DNA from: Mytilus edulis
Taxonomy: Eukaryota; Mollusca; Bivalvia; Mytilida; Mytilidae
DNA: 64,000 nt
NCBI RefSeq assembly: GCF_963676685.1
Contig: NC_092344.1
Location: 92,348,749 to 92,412,748, forward strand
Reading direction: 5' to 3'
The notes under the pieces are model-generated. The model saw nothing but the letters and a program-made list of their open reading frames with translations. It was not told the origin of the DNA and did no database searches. The first letter of the stretch is position 1; every line of letters starts with the position of its first letter. Positions 38,501 to 48,469 of the stretch are shown piece after piece. The position numbers were made by a program, and so were the translations under genes.

Positions 38501-41500
38501 AATGTTTACTATTAAAGTGGTTCTATCAGTTGTATATATATTGAAATAAGTAAAACATGCGGAAAAAAATTACTGTTGAATGTGAAAGTAGTGATTTAGC
38601 CAAAATGAAAGTAGGGTAGAAATTAGCCATCGTCATTTATTCAAGATTCAAATCCAACCATTGGCATGTTAATAGGGCTCTCAAAAGAGAAAGCACTGAT
38701 GGATTGTTCTGGGACAAGCACATTTTATTAGAATAATAATGGTCTTTAAGCAGTTAAATTTATTTCATGTTTGAAGCAGTGCAAACTTTTTATTTGATCA
38801 ATTTGACTTTAACCATGTTAACCAAAAAATGCATTGTAGCCAAGGGGAAAAATAATTGTGTTCTGAGGCCTACAAGGGCTGTAAGGTATTACACTGCAAT
38901 TACCCATAGGATCATTAATATGCCTGTAGGGAAGGATTAAAAGCCTTGAATGATGGCACTGATACTACCCCAGGAGGGAGAGTGTTCCAATCTTTGATGG
39001 TTTGTGGAAAGAATATTTCCGGTAATCTTATAATGCTGCTGAAATTTGGAAGCTTTTGTCATGCATATTTCTTGACAATCATTTAGGTGGAATTAGATGA
39101 TCTTCCTTTGTCACAGCAACTTTCTCATTTACTATTTTGAAGAGCATGGTAAGTCTTGCATCTTTTCGTCTTTGTTCAAGTGATCTCCATTCTAGGTGGC
39201 ATTTTGCTTACACTAGAGTGATTATGGTGTTTGTTCATCTCATATCCTGCTTGTCTCTGGAGCATCTCTAGTGGGTCAATTTCTGTTTAATTGTATGGAT
39301 CCTATACATGTAGTCCGAGATTACTCTGACTTCCAACTGCTGTTTTGCCAGACAAGCTGTGGACGTGGGACGTCAGAGCTCGTCCCATATCAAAAAGTGG
39401 ATATTTGCCCGTCCAAAATAGATGCGCTGCTATTCCCTTCTGGTGCCAACAGACGACCTTGGAATTGTATAAATCAGGTATCAATTTGTTTTTTTTTTCA
39501 TTTATGTCTTCATTTATGTAAGTTTCTCCTACCTGCCACCCTTTATTTTCTCATATTTAGACAGTTTTCACAGTGACCCATCGATTCAGACATTTTTACT
39601 TTTATTTTCAAATGGACATCAAGTTACGAGAGATTTTGCAACCTCGAGACTCAAATATGCAAAAATTTATACTTTTTTCACCTCCTTTATAGGAGATCGA
39701 TATTTAACATTTAGTAGCCAACCACGATTTTTCACCTCCTTTACAGGAGATCGGTATTAAGCATTTAGTGCAAACCACGATAACATTAGGAAGCTCTCGG
39801 ATATTAACATTGATGGCATTTTAAATGAGCCAGGTGTTAGATTTTATATTCATATTGACCTATGGTCATATGCAAACATCATTTCCCATAGTCCATTGTG
39901 CCTTAGTTTTTTCTCGGGATCACATGACAATCTTTCAAAATCAAAGTTAAAATGCCAAAACCGGTGGGTCACTGTGAAAACTGTCTAAATATGAGAAAAT
40001 AAAGGGTGGCAGGTAGGTGAAACTTACATAAATGAACTAGAGGCTCTAAAGAGCCTGTGTCGCTCACCTTGGTATATGTGAATATTAAACAAAGGACGCA
40101 GATAGATTCATGACAAAATTATGTTTTGGTGATGGTGATGTGTTTGTACATCTTACTTTCCTGAACATTCTTGCTGCTTACGATTATCTCTATCTATAAT
40201 GAACTTGGCAAAGTAGTTTCAGTGGAAAATGTTAGTAAAAATTTACAAATTTTATGAAAATTTTTAAAAATTGACTATAAAGGACAATAACTCCTTAGGG
40301 GGTCAATTGACCATTTCAGTCATGTTGACTTATTTGTAAATCTTACTTTTCTGATCATTATTGCTGTTTACAGGTTATCTCTATCTATAATAGTATTCAA
40401 GATAATAACCAAAAACAGCAAAATTTCCTTAAAATTACCAATTCAGGGGCAGCAACCTAACAACCAGTTGTCCAATTCATCTGAAAATTTTAGAGCAGAT
40501 AGATCTGGACTTGATAAAGAATTTGTTTAGCAACTATAATTAAATGCATGTAATTGCATAACCCTCAGGCTTTTTTTATAGTATAATACTGTTCAAACGC
40601 TTGGGGGATATCTGGATTAAGATCGCTAATCACTTGTACCTGAACTTGTTCAGGTAGATCAACAAACCAGACAGGAGAATATTACCTGAAGATAGAAGAT
40701 TCATTTGTCGAATTATTTAACCAAGTTTCCGCAAATGCTTATGATAATTCAGATTAAATAAATAAATTAATAATCCAGTTCAAAGTTTAACAAGTCGACC
40801 ACGTGCTTTTATTTTGACTTACGCAATCAGCATCCCCCTTTTTAAGAAGTACAAAATAAGATGTAAAACAGTAAATTATTATTTCATCGCAAATAACTGG
40901 AGTACTGCTGTATTGTAACAATAATAAAGAATTACTTTAAAAGTTAAAAAGTAAAAACTTTTAATATTCATGATATTTCCTGTAAAGAAATATCGTATCG
41001 TAATTCCCAATCATTTCGTAGTTTACAATCAAATTGATACATCCGCGTTTCCGGTTTCTATTCAGACTCGGAAAGATGCAAGTTGCATAGCATCATTAAA
41101 AACCTTTTCATTTCACAATGTTTGCTTTACAAATCTTTTTAACCTTTTACATAACCTGTACGACTCGTTTTGTTGTTGCTGCAAACCAGTACCGGTAATG
41201 GGTTCATGACTTCTGAAGTTGACAGTGTCCGTGAAAAATAAGCTCAACATGATTTTTAACACCCATAACAATTACCAAAAATAGCAAGAAAACTACCTTC
41301 GTGATAGCTATTGGTCATTATCGACTAAGGGAAAGGGAGGGGGCATAAGGGCTTGGCCTTTGAAGTGTTACAAACAGCAATTATTGAAAATATATATATT
41401 TCTATATAGAATTTATAATGAAAATTCAAATAAATATAATTTAAATAAGCAATGAATTAGCATGTTCACCTATCCTTATGTGGAGGGATGAAATACTTTT

Positions 41501-41923
41501 GATCGCGCTACACTGTACGGCGTAGATACAGTTTATGATGGTGAAAGTTTCTCCATCGTTCAATTTTTATCCATGGAGATCCCTGCATACATGATACAGG
41601 ACTGGCATATTTTTATTATTGGTCTTACAAGGATTAGGATACTCCAATTACTAATGCACTAACTTGGATAGATTTTAATAGCTCAGTCTACATGTAACTT
41701 AAAAAGTGAAAATCAAGCTACATAAGCTCAAATAAGTTGTACATGTAGATATGCGAACGTTCGAACCAACCTGGGATGATGAACTGATGTCTGATGAAAC
41801 CTAAACGACAGTCGAAAGCATATTTCCCCTCAACTTTTACTACGTCATTTGTTATATACAGCAGAAATTTACCTGAGTATCAGAATCTACACTCTCTGAA
41901 TCGGAAGAATCTAGGTCTGACAT
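26522..41923 (-). CDS. EBNA1BP2: EBNA1BP2 / EBP2, nucleolar rRNA-processing protein
   Basis: Ribosome biogenesis factor for the large subunit, acting in the nucleolus. Nine exons in transcript order: 41873-41923, 37433-37522, 35276-35427, 34799-34922, 32772-32861, 30002-30077, 28616-28709, 27347-27497, 26522-26581. They join in phase to 295 residues (human about 306). Acidic serine-rich start MSDLDSSDSESVDSD; GKLKPGLNVALP (about residues 25-36); ERLDTT; FYRQAQSTVL (98 on); KRPEDYFAQMAK; EKAKKLRELRKYGKK, likely coiled coil; KNKKFGFGGQKKRGKQNT; basic tail RPGKSRRQNIKNRKK. These blocks occur in the same order in vertebrate EBP2. The last exon of 20 codons is separate and easy to miss. Introns 1 (4.35 kb) and 5 (2.7 kb) contain several mobile elements; most other sequence in them is featureless. 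Convergent with CFAP144. Confidence 0.95.
28237..28580. repeat. Degenerate tandem repeat of ~110-150 bp
   Basis: Phrases like GGACATAAATCTAGAACAGTAAGT and CCCAAATTCGAACTCTGTCT recur three times with variation in the intron between EBNA1BP2 exons 7 and 8. GCAGAGGCGGATCCAGGC at 28459 resembles a transposon end. Confidence 0.55.
28870..29150. repeat. Dispersed repeat (GTGTCCCCAGTACATGGATG type)
   Basis: Starts near AAGAATGTGTCCCCAGTACA, contains CAAGTTGATTGGACTTCAAC and the GACAGAAGGACGGACACAGA block, and ends with TAATGCCCCTCTCC...GGTAGGGCATTAT. I recognise this type from mussel genomic DNA. Its inverted partner is at 25235-25500. Confidence 0.7.
29158..29455. repeat. Dispersed repeat, decayed copy of 30745-31370
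   Basis: Shares AAATAAAGGCAACAGTA at the start and TTCCTGACTTGGTACAGGAC and GGTTGAACCTGGTTTTGTGG near the end with the copy at 30745-31370, in the same orientation. Common in mussel DNA as I know it. Confidence 0.75.
30361..32170. mobile_element. 1.8-kb element with GGTGTAATACCACCA inverted ends
   Basis: The left end GGTGTAATACCACCA (30361-30375) is the exact reverse complement of 32156-32170. No clear target duplication and no transposase. The dispersed repeat 30745-31370 interrupts it; the flanks share TTGGGAAAAA and GACCCTG blocks. It lies between EBNA1BP2 exons 5 and 6. Confidence 0.65.
30745..31370. repeat. Dispersed repeat copy inside the 30361-32170 element
   Basis: AATAAAGGCAACAGTAGTAT and ACCGCTGTTCAAAACTCATA begin it; TTCCTGACTTGGTACAGGAC and GAACCTGGTTTTGTGGCATG follow. 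It is better preserved than the 29158 copy and contains an internal partial duplication. Confidence 0.7.
33157..34322. mobile_element. 1.17-kb element with TTTATACGACCGCA ends and internal tandem repeats
   Basis: TTTATACGACCGCA (33157-33170) is exactly inverted at 34309-34322. From 33460 to 34240 the interior is a run of about five degenerate ~160-170 bp units, each with CTTGTGGTACAATTTCAGAG-like and AAGTTATTGNCTGAAAAC-like blocks, ending in GACGACGGCGATGTGATACC. At 33350-33424 a 14-bp inverted repeat GTAAGGGAGGTAAT / ATTACCTCCCTTAC is also present. It lies between EBNA1BP2 exons 4 and 5. Confidence 0.75.
38580..38860. repeat. Dispersed repeat, uninterrupted copy of 24760-25228
   Basis: Runs from GAAAGTAGTGATTTAGCCAA to GTAGCCAAGGGGAAAAATAA. 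It shows what the copy at 24760 looked like before its insertion. Located in EBNA1BP2 intron 1. Confidence 0.7.
38900..39280 (-). pseudogene. Reverse transcriptase 3' remnant
   Basis: The minus strand, read in shifting frames, gives LEMLQRQAGYEMNKHH, then LEQRRKDARLTMLFKIVNEK, then FPQTIKDWNTLPPGVVSV and FKAFNPSLQAY. This is the C-terminal region of a CR1/Jockey-type polyprotein (compare the WNLLP motif of the 12493-13686 frame). It is broken by stops and frameshifts, an old insertion in EBNA1BP2 intron 1. Confidence 0.7.
39509..40035. mobile_element. MITE-like element with ~74-bp inverted ends
   Basis: The left arm TTCATTTATGTAAGTTTC through CACAGTGACCCA (39509-39583) matches the complement of 39962-40035 with about two differences. 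The 530-bp interior holds a tandem pair of ~57 bp (39673-39780) with CACCTCCTTTATAGGAGATC, itself a small hairpin. No coding capacity. Confidence 0.85.
40037..40560. repeat. Dispersed mussel repeat (AGAGGCTCTAAAGAGCCTG type)
   Basis: Starts ACTAGAGGCTCTAAAGAGCC with TGTGTCGCTCACCTTGGT, then internal repeats of CTTACTTTNCTGANCATTNTTGCTG and TTATCTCTATCTATAAT. I recognise it as one of the most abundant dispersed repeats of Mytilus. It directly abuts the MITE at 39509-40035. Confidence 0.7.
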
Positions 41924-41944
41924 TTTTCAATGAAAAAACAAAAA

Positions 41945-41950
41945 CACGTG
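41945..41950. promoter_or_regulatory. E-box CACGTG 22 bp upstream of the EBNA1BP2 start codon
   Basis: A canonical CACGTG palindrome sits just upstream of the EBNA1BP2 ATG. MYC/MAX binds this sequence and ribosome-biogenesis genes are classic MYC targets, so the location is suggestive. A single 6-mer can arise by chance. Confidence 0.4.
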
Positions 41951-43309
41951 TGTCAAAGAAAAACAACTAAATAATAGTATCCGAAGTCAAACAGGGAGAC
42001 ATGAATATATTACGGAAACCTGTGGCGGTACTGTGTTAAAAGATTCATGATAAAGGGCGAATACATTTCAGTTTTGAATGTATCAGATCTTTTATGTAAA
42101 TTAGTTGCGACTTACTAAATAAAAATTCCAAAGGTGCAGATTCGACAGTCGATCGATTGATTATATTTATAAGGTCACACGATCGTTTTTAAATGACATA
42201 CTCTGATGTTGCTATATATCCTTCTTAACACGTATGCCCTATTCCGCCAAAAACACAGGCATAATTTGGAATCATTGTTGTATACTTACCAAAACAACTA
42301 ACAATAATACACCCTCCCCCCCCCCAAAAAAAAAAACCCTGAAAAAAATCCCACCAAATAGCAAAAGACATAAACTTGAAATCAACGAAAGATATATATA
42401 TATATATAGAAGGAGAGAAAACATTTTATATTGTTCCACTGCTATATAGGAACATTCCAGCAGCGTCTGAATATGAAGTTTATATCTCACAGTTAATGCG
42501 CCGGATATTCCAGGGCTTGCGTTCCTTATCGCTCCTTCCATGATAGTTCTTCTCACAAGGAAGCTTTCAGTGTGGTATAGGAGTATGAATTAAAAATGAT
42601 GGAATTAGTTCATACTTTGCATAAACGTTGATGTGTTAAAAAATAATAAAAATGATGAAACCGAGCATTTAAGCTACAGGTTGTGACAAAATTAGGCCTA
42701 CACATTTTGTATGGATTATACAGGAAAAAAACCCATAATCATGAGTGTGATTAGAAGCTACACTGAATGATAGCATTGTAAATTAAATACGAGAAGTTAG
42801 CATTTAGAATATCTTTGAGAATATCAAACAGAAAAGATAGGGTGTCACCGTACGTTTTTCTAGCTAAGATATACATTTTTTCTTGTAGGTTCCCCTAAAT
42901 ATATAAATTTTAAAACATTTCAAAACCAAGCAAAAATAATCTACACTCATAAAAGTATTTTAATATTTATAAGTTATAATCTAATAAATTTGTTCTTTTA
43001 AATTAATTTTCACATTAGCTATCTGCATTCCTGCATCAAACTTTGCTATTACCTCAGGCTTGATTGAAAATCTGGACCGTAGGTACTCTGTTGTTTACAA
43101 TACAAGATGGCGAAAGACACCTTTACTACCTTAAACCGAGAGTTCCAAATGGTGAAATTAAAATCATTTCAATTTTTGGTTGGGCACTTGTTGCCCAGTT
43201 TTTAATATTCTATGTTGTGCTGTTTATACTGAGTGTCTTTTGATACCGTTTTTTTTTGTCAAAGCGTTATCAGCTCATTTTTTTTCTCATGAGTGTGTGT
43301 GTCCCTAAA
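41951..43309. other. Intergenic, no recognisable feature
   Basis: AT-rich sequence upstream of EBNA1BP2. A run of C followed by A (42317-42340) and a short TA microsatellite (42393-42410) are present; no coding or repeat family was recognised. Confidence 0.5.
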
Positions 43310-43740
43310 GCCCCGGTCATACTGTCACGTTTCAAGAGCTACGTTTTGAAAGCGTACTAGTAGCGAAACGGAAATATACGTAACGAAGCGTATCGAAACG
43401 TAGTGATCCTTTCTTCAAAACGGGACCTGCCCCGTATGTTTTAAAAATTCAACAGCAAACGTAACGAAAATAGACACAAAGTAGAAACCTAGTAAATACG
43501 TATCAAAGCCTAATGGAACGTAACAAAACGTGCTTACTACGTATCGAAACGTATCAATGTGTGGTGGAAACGTGGGTCTACACGTACTAGTATCATAGCA
43601 AAACGTGATATATAAGAACGTAGCACAAACCTAGTAAAGTTAAACCCTAGCTTTCAAAATAACGGGACACTTTTATTTAAAACCGTAGTTGAAACGCAGC
43701 ATTTTAAAACGGAATAAAACGTGACAGTGTGACTGGGGCC
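43310..43740. mobile_element. 430-bp MITE-like element, AACGTA-rich
   Basis: GCCCCGGTCATACTGTCACG (43310 on) is mirrored by CGTGACAGTGTGACTGGGGC at the right end (43720-43739) with two mismatches. The interior is packed with AAACGTA / TACGTTT motifs in both orientations, giving much higher CpG than the surroundings. No open frame. Confidence 0.75.
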
Positions 43741-44190
43741 GTTTATTTAGCTTTCGCCTCTCTACCGCACAAGGGACTCAATGGAAAAGCAAACTTCTTA
43801 ACAACAGACATTGTATCAAACACCAGGAACATTCGTAACTGAGGCAATAATCAATTCTACACACCACCTGACCTGTAAGAACAGACCAGAGTACAGCTTC
43901 ATACCGACTCTTTAAAAACATTTATCCAACACGAATTGATCTTATTAGAACCCAAAGATACTACTTTATTTAGACACTACTTAATTTTGATACATGAGTA
44001 GTTTTAAAATACATGTCATGATAGATGTTAGGCTAAATAGCATCTGAATTGATGAAGTGTTGTGTTTACACTAATTCCACCCGAAATGTTTTGATTGATA
44101 ATTTAGTCTATACGATTTTTTCACTAGCTGACATTTGATAAATTATTAACCGCTTGGCCAATCATTACTCAATGTTCGGTATTTGTTTTT

Positions 44191-44493
44191 AGGCAGCAAC
44201 CATTTGATTTTCTGGGGGGGGGGGGGGGGGGGGGGGGGCTATGTTTTTTTTTGGAAAAAAAAGTTTGTTTCCAGTTTTTGGAGAAAAAAATAATTTGTTT
44301 ATGATTCTGAGAAAAAAAAATTGTTTGTTTCACCCTCAGCTGCCACTATATGTAATGCTAAAATTGAAAGAAAAAAATTGTTTTCGACTTGTCGCGAAAA
44401 AAATAGATTGTTTTTTGCCGCAGGCGAAAAAAAAAGTTTGCACAGAAAAAAAAACCATAGCCCCCCCCCCAGAAAATCAAATGGTTGCTGCCT
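44191..44493. mobile_element. MITE-like element with poly-G/poly-C ends
   Basis: AGGCAGCAACCATTTGATTT plus TCT leads into 25 consecutive G (44214-44238), then CTATG. The right side mirrors it with CATAG, 10 C, and AGAAAATCAAATGGTTGCTG plus CCT. A TTA flank on both sides may be the target duplication. The interior has repeated GAAAAAAA...TTGTTT phrases. The reading frames across it are not genes. Confidence 0.75.
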
Positions 44494-44550
44494 TAGAGTT
44501 CAGACGTTTGTTTTGAGAATTTAAAAATAGAGAATAATTGGCTAAAATAA

Positions 44551-44660
44551 TAGAGAAAGTAAATAGGGGGACCTTTATCGGGACTTCGAGATCGGGTGTT
44601 TTTAAGCTCGGGATTTCGGGATAGATCGACATAAAATAGAGAATACAGAAATGAAGAATT
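44551..44660. repeat. Dispersed repeat related to the 24978-25185 insertion
   Basis: GATCGGGTGTTTTTAAGCTC followed by GGGATTTCGGGATAGATC is the reverse complement of the phrase found at about 25095-25150. From 44660 to 46320 nothing else is recognised except AT-rich intergenic sequence. Confidence 0.6.
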
Positions 44661-46325
44661 CTGATTTTATAGACCCTCATTTATTCGACCTTGGATTTTA
44701 AACTACAAGTATTCCAAAATCATTTAAAAAGAATGCAGTAATTTCTACAATTAGTTCATGAAAATCTAAATAAGAAATATTATAAGATGGTAGATTTGAA
44801 GCAGCTGAAGTTATAATATAAACAATCCTCAATGTGAAAGCATTTCACACGGTTTCAATTTAAAATATATGTTATAGTAGACTTTATTTGATATTGCACG
44901 CTCAACCCCACCCCATCCGTTTTTTTTTATACCAACTACCAACCATCTCCGCCTTATTTTCTTGGGCTCCTCCGCCCCACCACTTATTGAAAGCCCGGCT
45001 GAATCCAGCGCTGATCCTTGTAGTTTGAATAAAAGAAAATCACTAAAAGAATTTTATAAAACAGATTTATAAAGTAAGGATAATGACTTTGACATAACTG
45101 AAGCAGTCTGTCAAATGAAAAAGTAATTAAAAGGGTGTCTGGATGGGGGTCCTGCAATTCTTCAAGACCTTTTCTCTATTCTTTATAAATTTTGCCTAAT
45201 ATTTGTACATTTTAGCTCCCCATTATTCTCTATTCTTTTTTTTTTTGCCTTAAGTTTTTACCTTTTTTGCACGTTATTGTCCATTATTGTCTATTCTGTA
45301 AACCCCATCGAGACCCTCGTAAAGGGGGTGTGTGTATTTAATATTTTTACTTTAATTATAATAGGACCATATCGTTTGCATTCCATAACTCCTTTATTAT
45401 TAAGCGCAATCCTATTTTTTTTTATCATAAATGTTTATCGAACATTGTCCTATTTTTTAGCCTATCCCGTCAGTTACTATATCATACTGATACCTTGATC
45501 TATTTTCGACTTTATAATATAATCAACAGTAGTATTTATGTCAGGTACCAGTCATATGACTGAATTGCGCAATAACAAAACAAACGCATGGGATTGAATC
45601 ACAAATGAGACATTTGTAGCATGTTATTATTTACAATCTGATAAAAGTAAGTAATATACGACCAACATAATAATAAATAAATAACACAAGAGTTCCGTGA
45701 TCCCATTTATAATAATTTTGATGCTGTTAATAATAAGAATATTGATTCGGAATCTAACTACTTGATTTCTGTTTAAATTTAGGTGTGCGGGTATGATTTA
45801 TTTATGATACCCACAAATAAGTTATTATTTGCAGTTTTCATACACACAAAATTCCCCTTTAAAGAAATACAAAAGAAAAGCCATTTTTAAGATATATAAA
45901 CGGAACATATATATATATTTGAAATAAACATTAAACTATTAGTTGTATAATCAAAGTGTTTCTGCCGTTTCCTCAACCGCTTCGTGAGACTTTAAACGTT
46001 TTGATATGTATGACGAAACAGTCACATGTCGTAATATCACTAGTGGGTGCACGAGTGCTATGAGTATATATTTAACGATTACTCCCTTTTATAAATGCGA
46101 CTACTTATTTACCCATCTCAAAATAGAAATGGAATTATCCAGAACATGTGTTGCGTAGGATATTCTAATGTCAGAGTTAAAAAAATCTTCAAATTTCCCA
46201 AATTAGTCACATGAATATTGATATTCTTGAACTTTGTGTAATGTACCAAAATAAGTACTAATAAAACTATCCCAAAATTGGCCGTCAGCCTAAAATAATT
46301 ATTAGTTCATTTGTACATAGTCATC

Positions 46326-47233
46326 ATGGGGAAGCCATCAGATGTACAGAAGGTAAGAAAAATCGTGGAAATACTTTTTTTCTGTTAACATGGTTTGTAA
46401 AATTCTGAAAAAAAACAACATTTATGTTTGATAATATTACTTCTATAACTTTGGGTATTTATTTTAACATAATCCCCACAGGCACTTTTCCACTTTTCTC
46501 AGAAAAAAACCCACTCCTATATACCTTAAATAATACTAGTATAACATTAGGGTATAAAGGTTTTTTTCTGAGACAAGTACAATTGAGAATGGAAATGGGG
46601 AATGTTTCAAAGAGACAATAACCCGACCATAGAACAGACAACAGCAGAAGGTTACCAATAGGTCTTCAATGCAGCGAGAAACTCCCGCACTCGGAGGCGT
46701 CCTTCTGAGCTGGCACCTAAAGTGCCTGCATGTGATACTCCACAAAAGAAACAGATCACATGAGACATTTAATATATATACTGCTAACGATTTTTTTTAA
46801 ATTTTTTTAATACAATTTTTGTTTTTTATAGACTAGAAGTTGTGAACAATACAAATGTGATTCGTTGATAGAGCAACACAAGACTTTATATGAGCTACCG
46901 GATCCAGAGACTCGTGGAATATTCGTCATCAAAGAGGATGGAGTTATAATATATGTTGGACAATCGGGTGACTGTATGCGTGAAAGAATGCTGAGTCATC
47001 TTTCAGGTTACGATGCCCAAAATGTTGGAAAATATTTAAAGACAATGACCAAAGAATATAGACAGGAACATGTATCTGTTGGATGGGCGGCTGTAGATAA
47101 TCCTAAATTTGAAGAACATCACTATTTGTCTTGTCTTGCTGAAAAGCAGAAGAATTGGCCAAAGTGTAATCTTAAGCGCGGAAGACCACCTGCGAGATCT
47201 CGATTGGGATCAAAGCACCAGTCAGAAAATTAA
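46326..47233 (+). CDS. GIY-YIG-domain protein with AT-hook-like tail, unnamed
   Basis: Two exons, 46326-46352 (nine codons, MGKPSDVQK, donor AAG/GTAAGA) and 46832-47233 (acceptor TTTTTTATAG), join in phase to 142 residues. A GIY-YIG-type fold is suggested by GIF (38-40), IYVG (49-52) with QS following, an Arg-rich helix MRERMLSHL (58-66), an acidic pair FEEHHYL (102-108) and a late Asn (122) after WP. These match the positions of the catalytic Tyr, Arg, Glu and Asn in the nuclease family; the first Tyr is replaced by Phe. KRGRPPARSR (124-133) resembles an AT-hook, a minor-groove DNA-binding motif. No signal peptide or membrane segment. Role unknown; nuclease activity is inference. The short first exon is the weakest part of the model. 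Confidence 0.7.
46497..46573. repeat. Foldback with perfect 15-bp arms
   Basis: TCTCAGAAAAAAACC (46497-46511) and GGTTTTTTTCTGAGA (46559-46573) are exact complements around a 47-base loop, inside the intron of the GIY-YIG gene. Probably a minimal MITE. Confidence 0.85.
46585..46740. repeat. Dispersed mussel-type repeat
   Basis: GAATGGAAATGGGGAATGTT, CAAAGAGACAATAACCCGAC and AGCGAGAAACTCCCGCACTC are hallmarks of a repeat I know from Mytilus sequences. It lies in the GIY-YIG gene intron; a fragment is at 19380. Confidence 0.7.
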
Positions 47234-47546
47234 CGATGTCATCACACCATTTACTAACTTGTGACATAACGTTTTACATTTATTGACAAAATACAACAAC
47301 GTGACATAGTGACAAAAACTATGGAATACGTAGGTTCCTAATGTCTGCTATTATATCTGCGTTGTATGAATGAATGCAGATTTATGGATCTGTGATAACA
47401 TTTATAAGGATAAAGACCATGGACATAGTACCTATTGCACTGTGATCTATACTGGTGATTTATAAAATCAATTACTAGTATAGTAAAACTACGGAAATGC
47501 TGTTAATCATATTTGACTGGTCTTAATTTATTTTTTACCACAACAG

Positions 47547-47552
47547 AATAAA
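47547..47552 (+). terminator. Candidate polyadenylation signal of the GIY-YIG gene
   Basis: AATAAA 314 bases after the stop codon, the first clear hexamer on this strand downstream. Confidence 0.45.
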
Positions 47553-48469
47553 CTCATTTTGAAGAGATTTTGAACATGACCAAAGCGCACAGATAGTATG
47601 TGCTTACAAAACATATTAATGCTAAATATTTGCAATCTCAAACCTGGTTAAATATGAATGATAAGAATGAAATACATAAAGAACACGCTTTATAATTGTT
47701 TTTGAAATTTGTTTTCTTGCAAACAACAAGAGTTGACTGAGATATATACATATGGCCACCGCAAGAGTTCTCCAGTCTGGCAGTGATATCACATTTCGAG
47801 AGAGCCCGTTTTCGTTCGGGTTAGGAGCTATATTAACACATATCCATATATGCATGTCAAATTGGAATGGGGACTTGAAATCCTATGTCTATTGAAGAGA
47901 GAGAGAGAGAGTAACGCATCTGATGATGGGCTGGCTATTGCACGAACACGGAAAATTTCTCTGTCCGTATACAAAATTACCGTTTTCCGCCATTTTTCAA
48001 AGTTAGTGACCGATAGTTAGCCTACGGATCAACCCGGAAGTCGTTGAAGTTTTTTTTAAAACTAACGTGCCGAGAGCTTGACACACTCTATACGCAAAGT
48101 ATCGGATTTACTGTCCCCGTTCTGATCGGACGTTATATTCTACTAGTAGGCGGGTTTTATTTTACAAAATAGTTGTCTGTGATGACCAATAATCTCTACA
48201 CGACCGAGCACGTTTTGTATGAACCATGCTATTGTGGATATCGTACATGTGTTTGTGTGATTTTTAGTCGGGCTTATTATTCAATTACAGGGGCAAATAT
48301 TTTAAGCGCATTCAGAAAAATCACATATATATATCTAACAAGAAATTATGTTCACTCTAATTGCTTGTCAATAGCCGAAAAATACATCTGTGTTTTTTTT
48401 TTAATGAATTTCTATCCATAACATTCAGTCATCTCTATGGTGGACCCAGCTCTTTTAACTATTGATTCT

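Noticed and set aside
39271..39576. 101-codon open frame with several Cys
   Set aside because: It runs across the RT remnant border and into a MITE inverted end; no family resemblance.
44241..44524. Lys/Phe-rich open frames
   Set aside because: They are translations of A-run and T-run sequence inside the poly-G/poly-C MITE.
48173..48421. 82-codon open frame left of the 48470 element
   Set aside because: No recognisable domain, no splice context and typical AT-rich composition.
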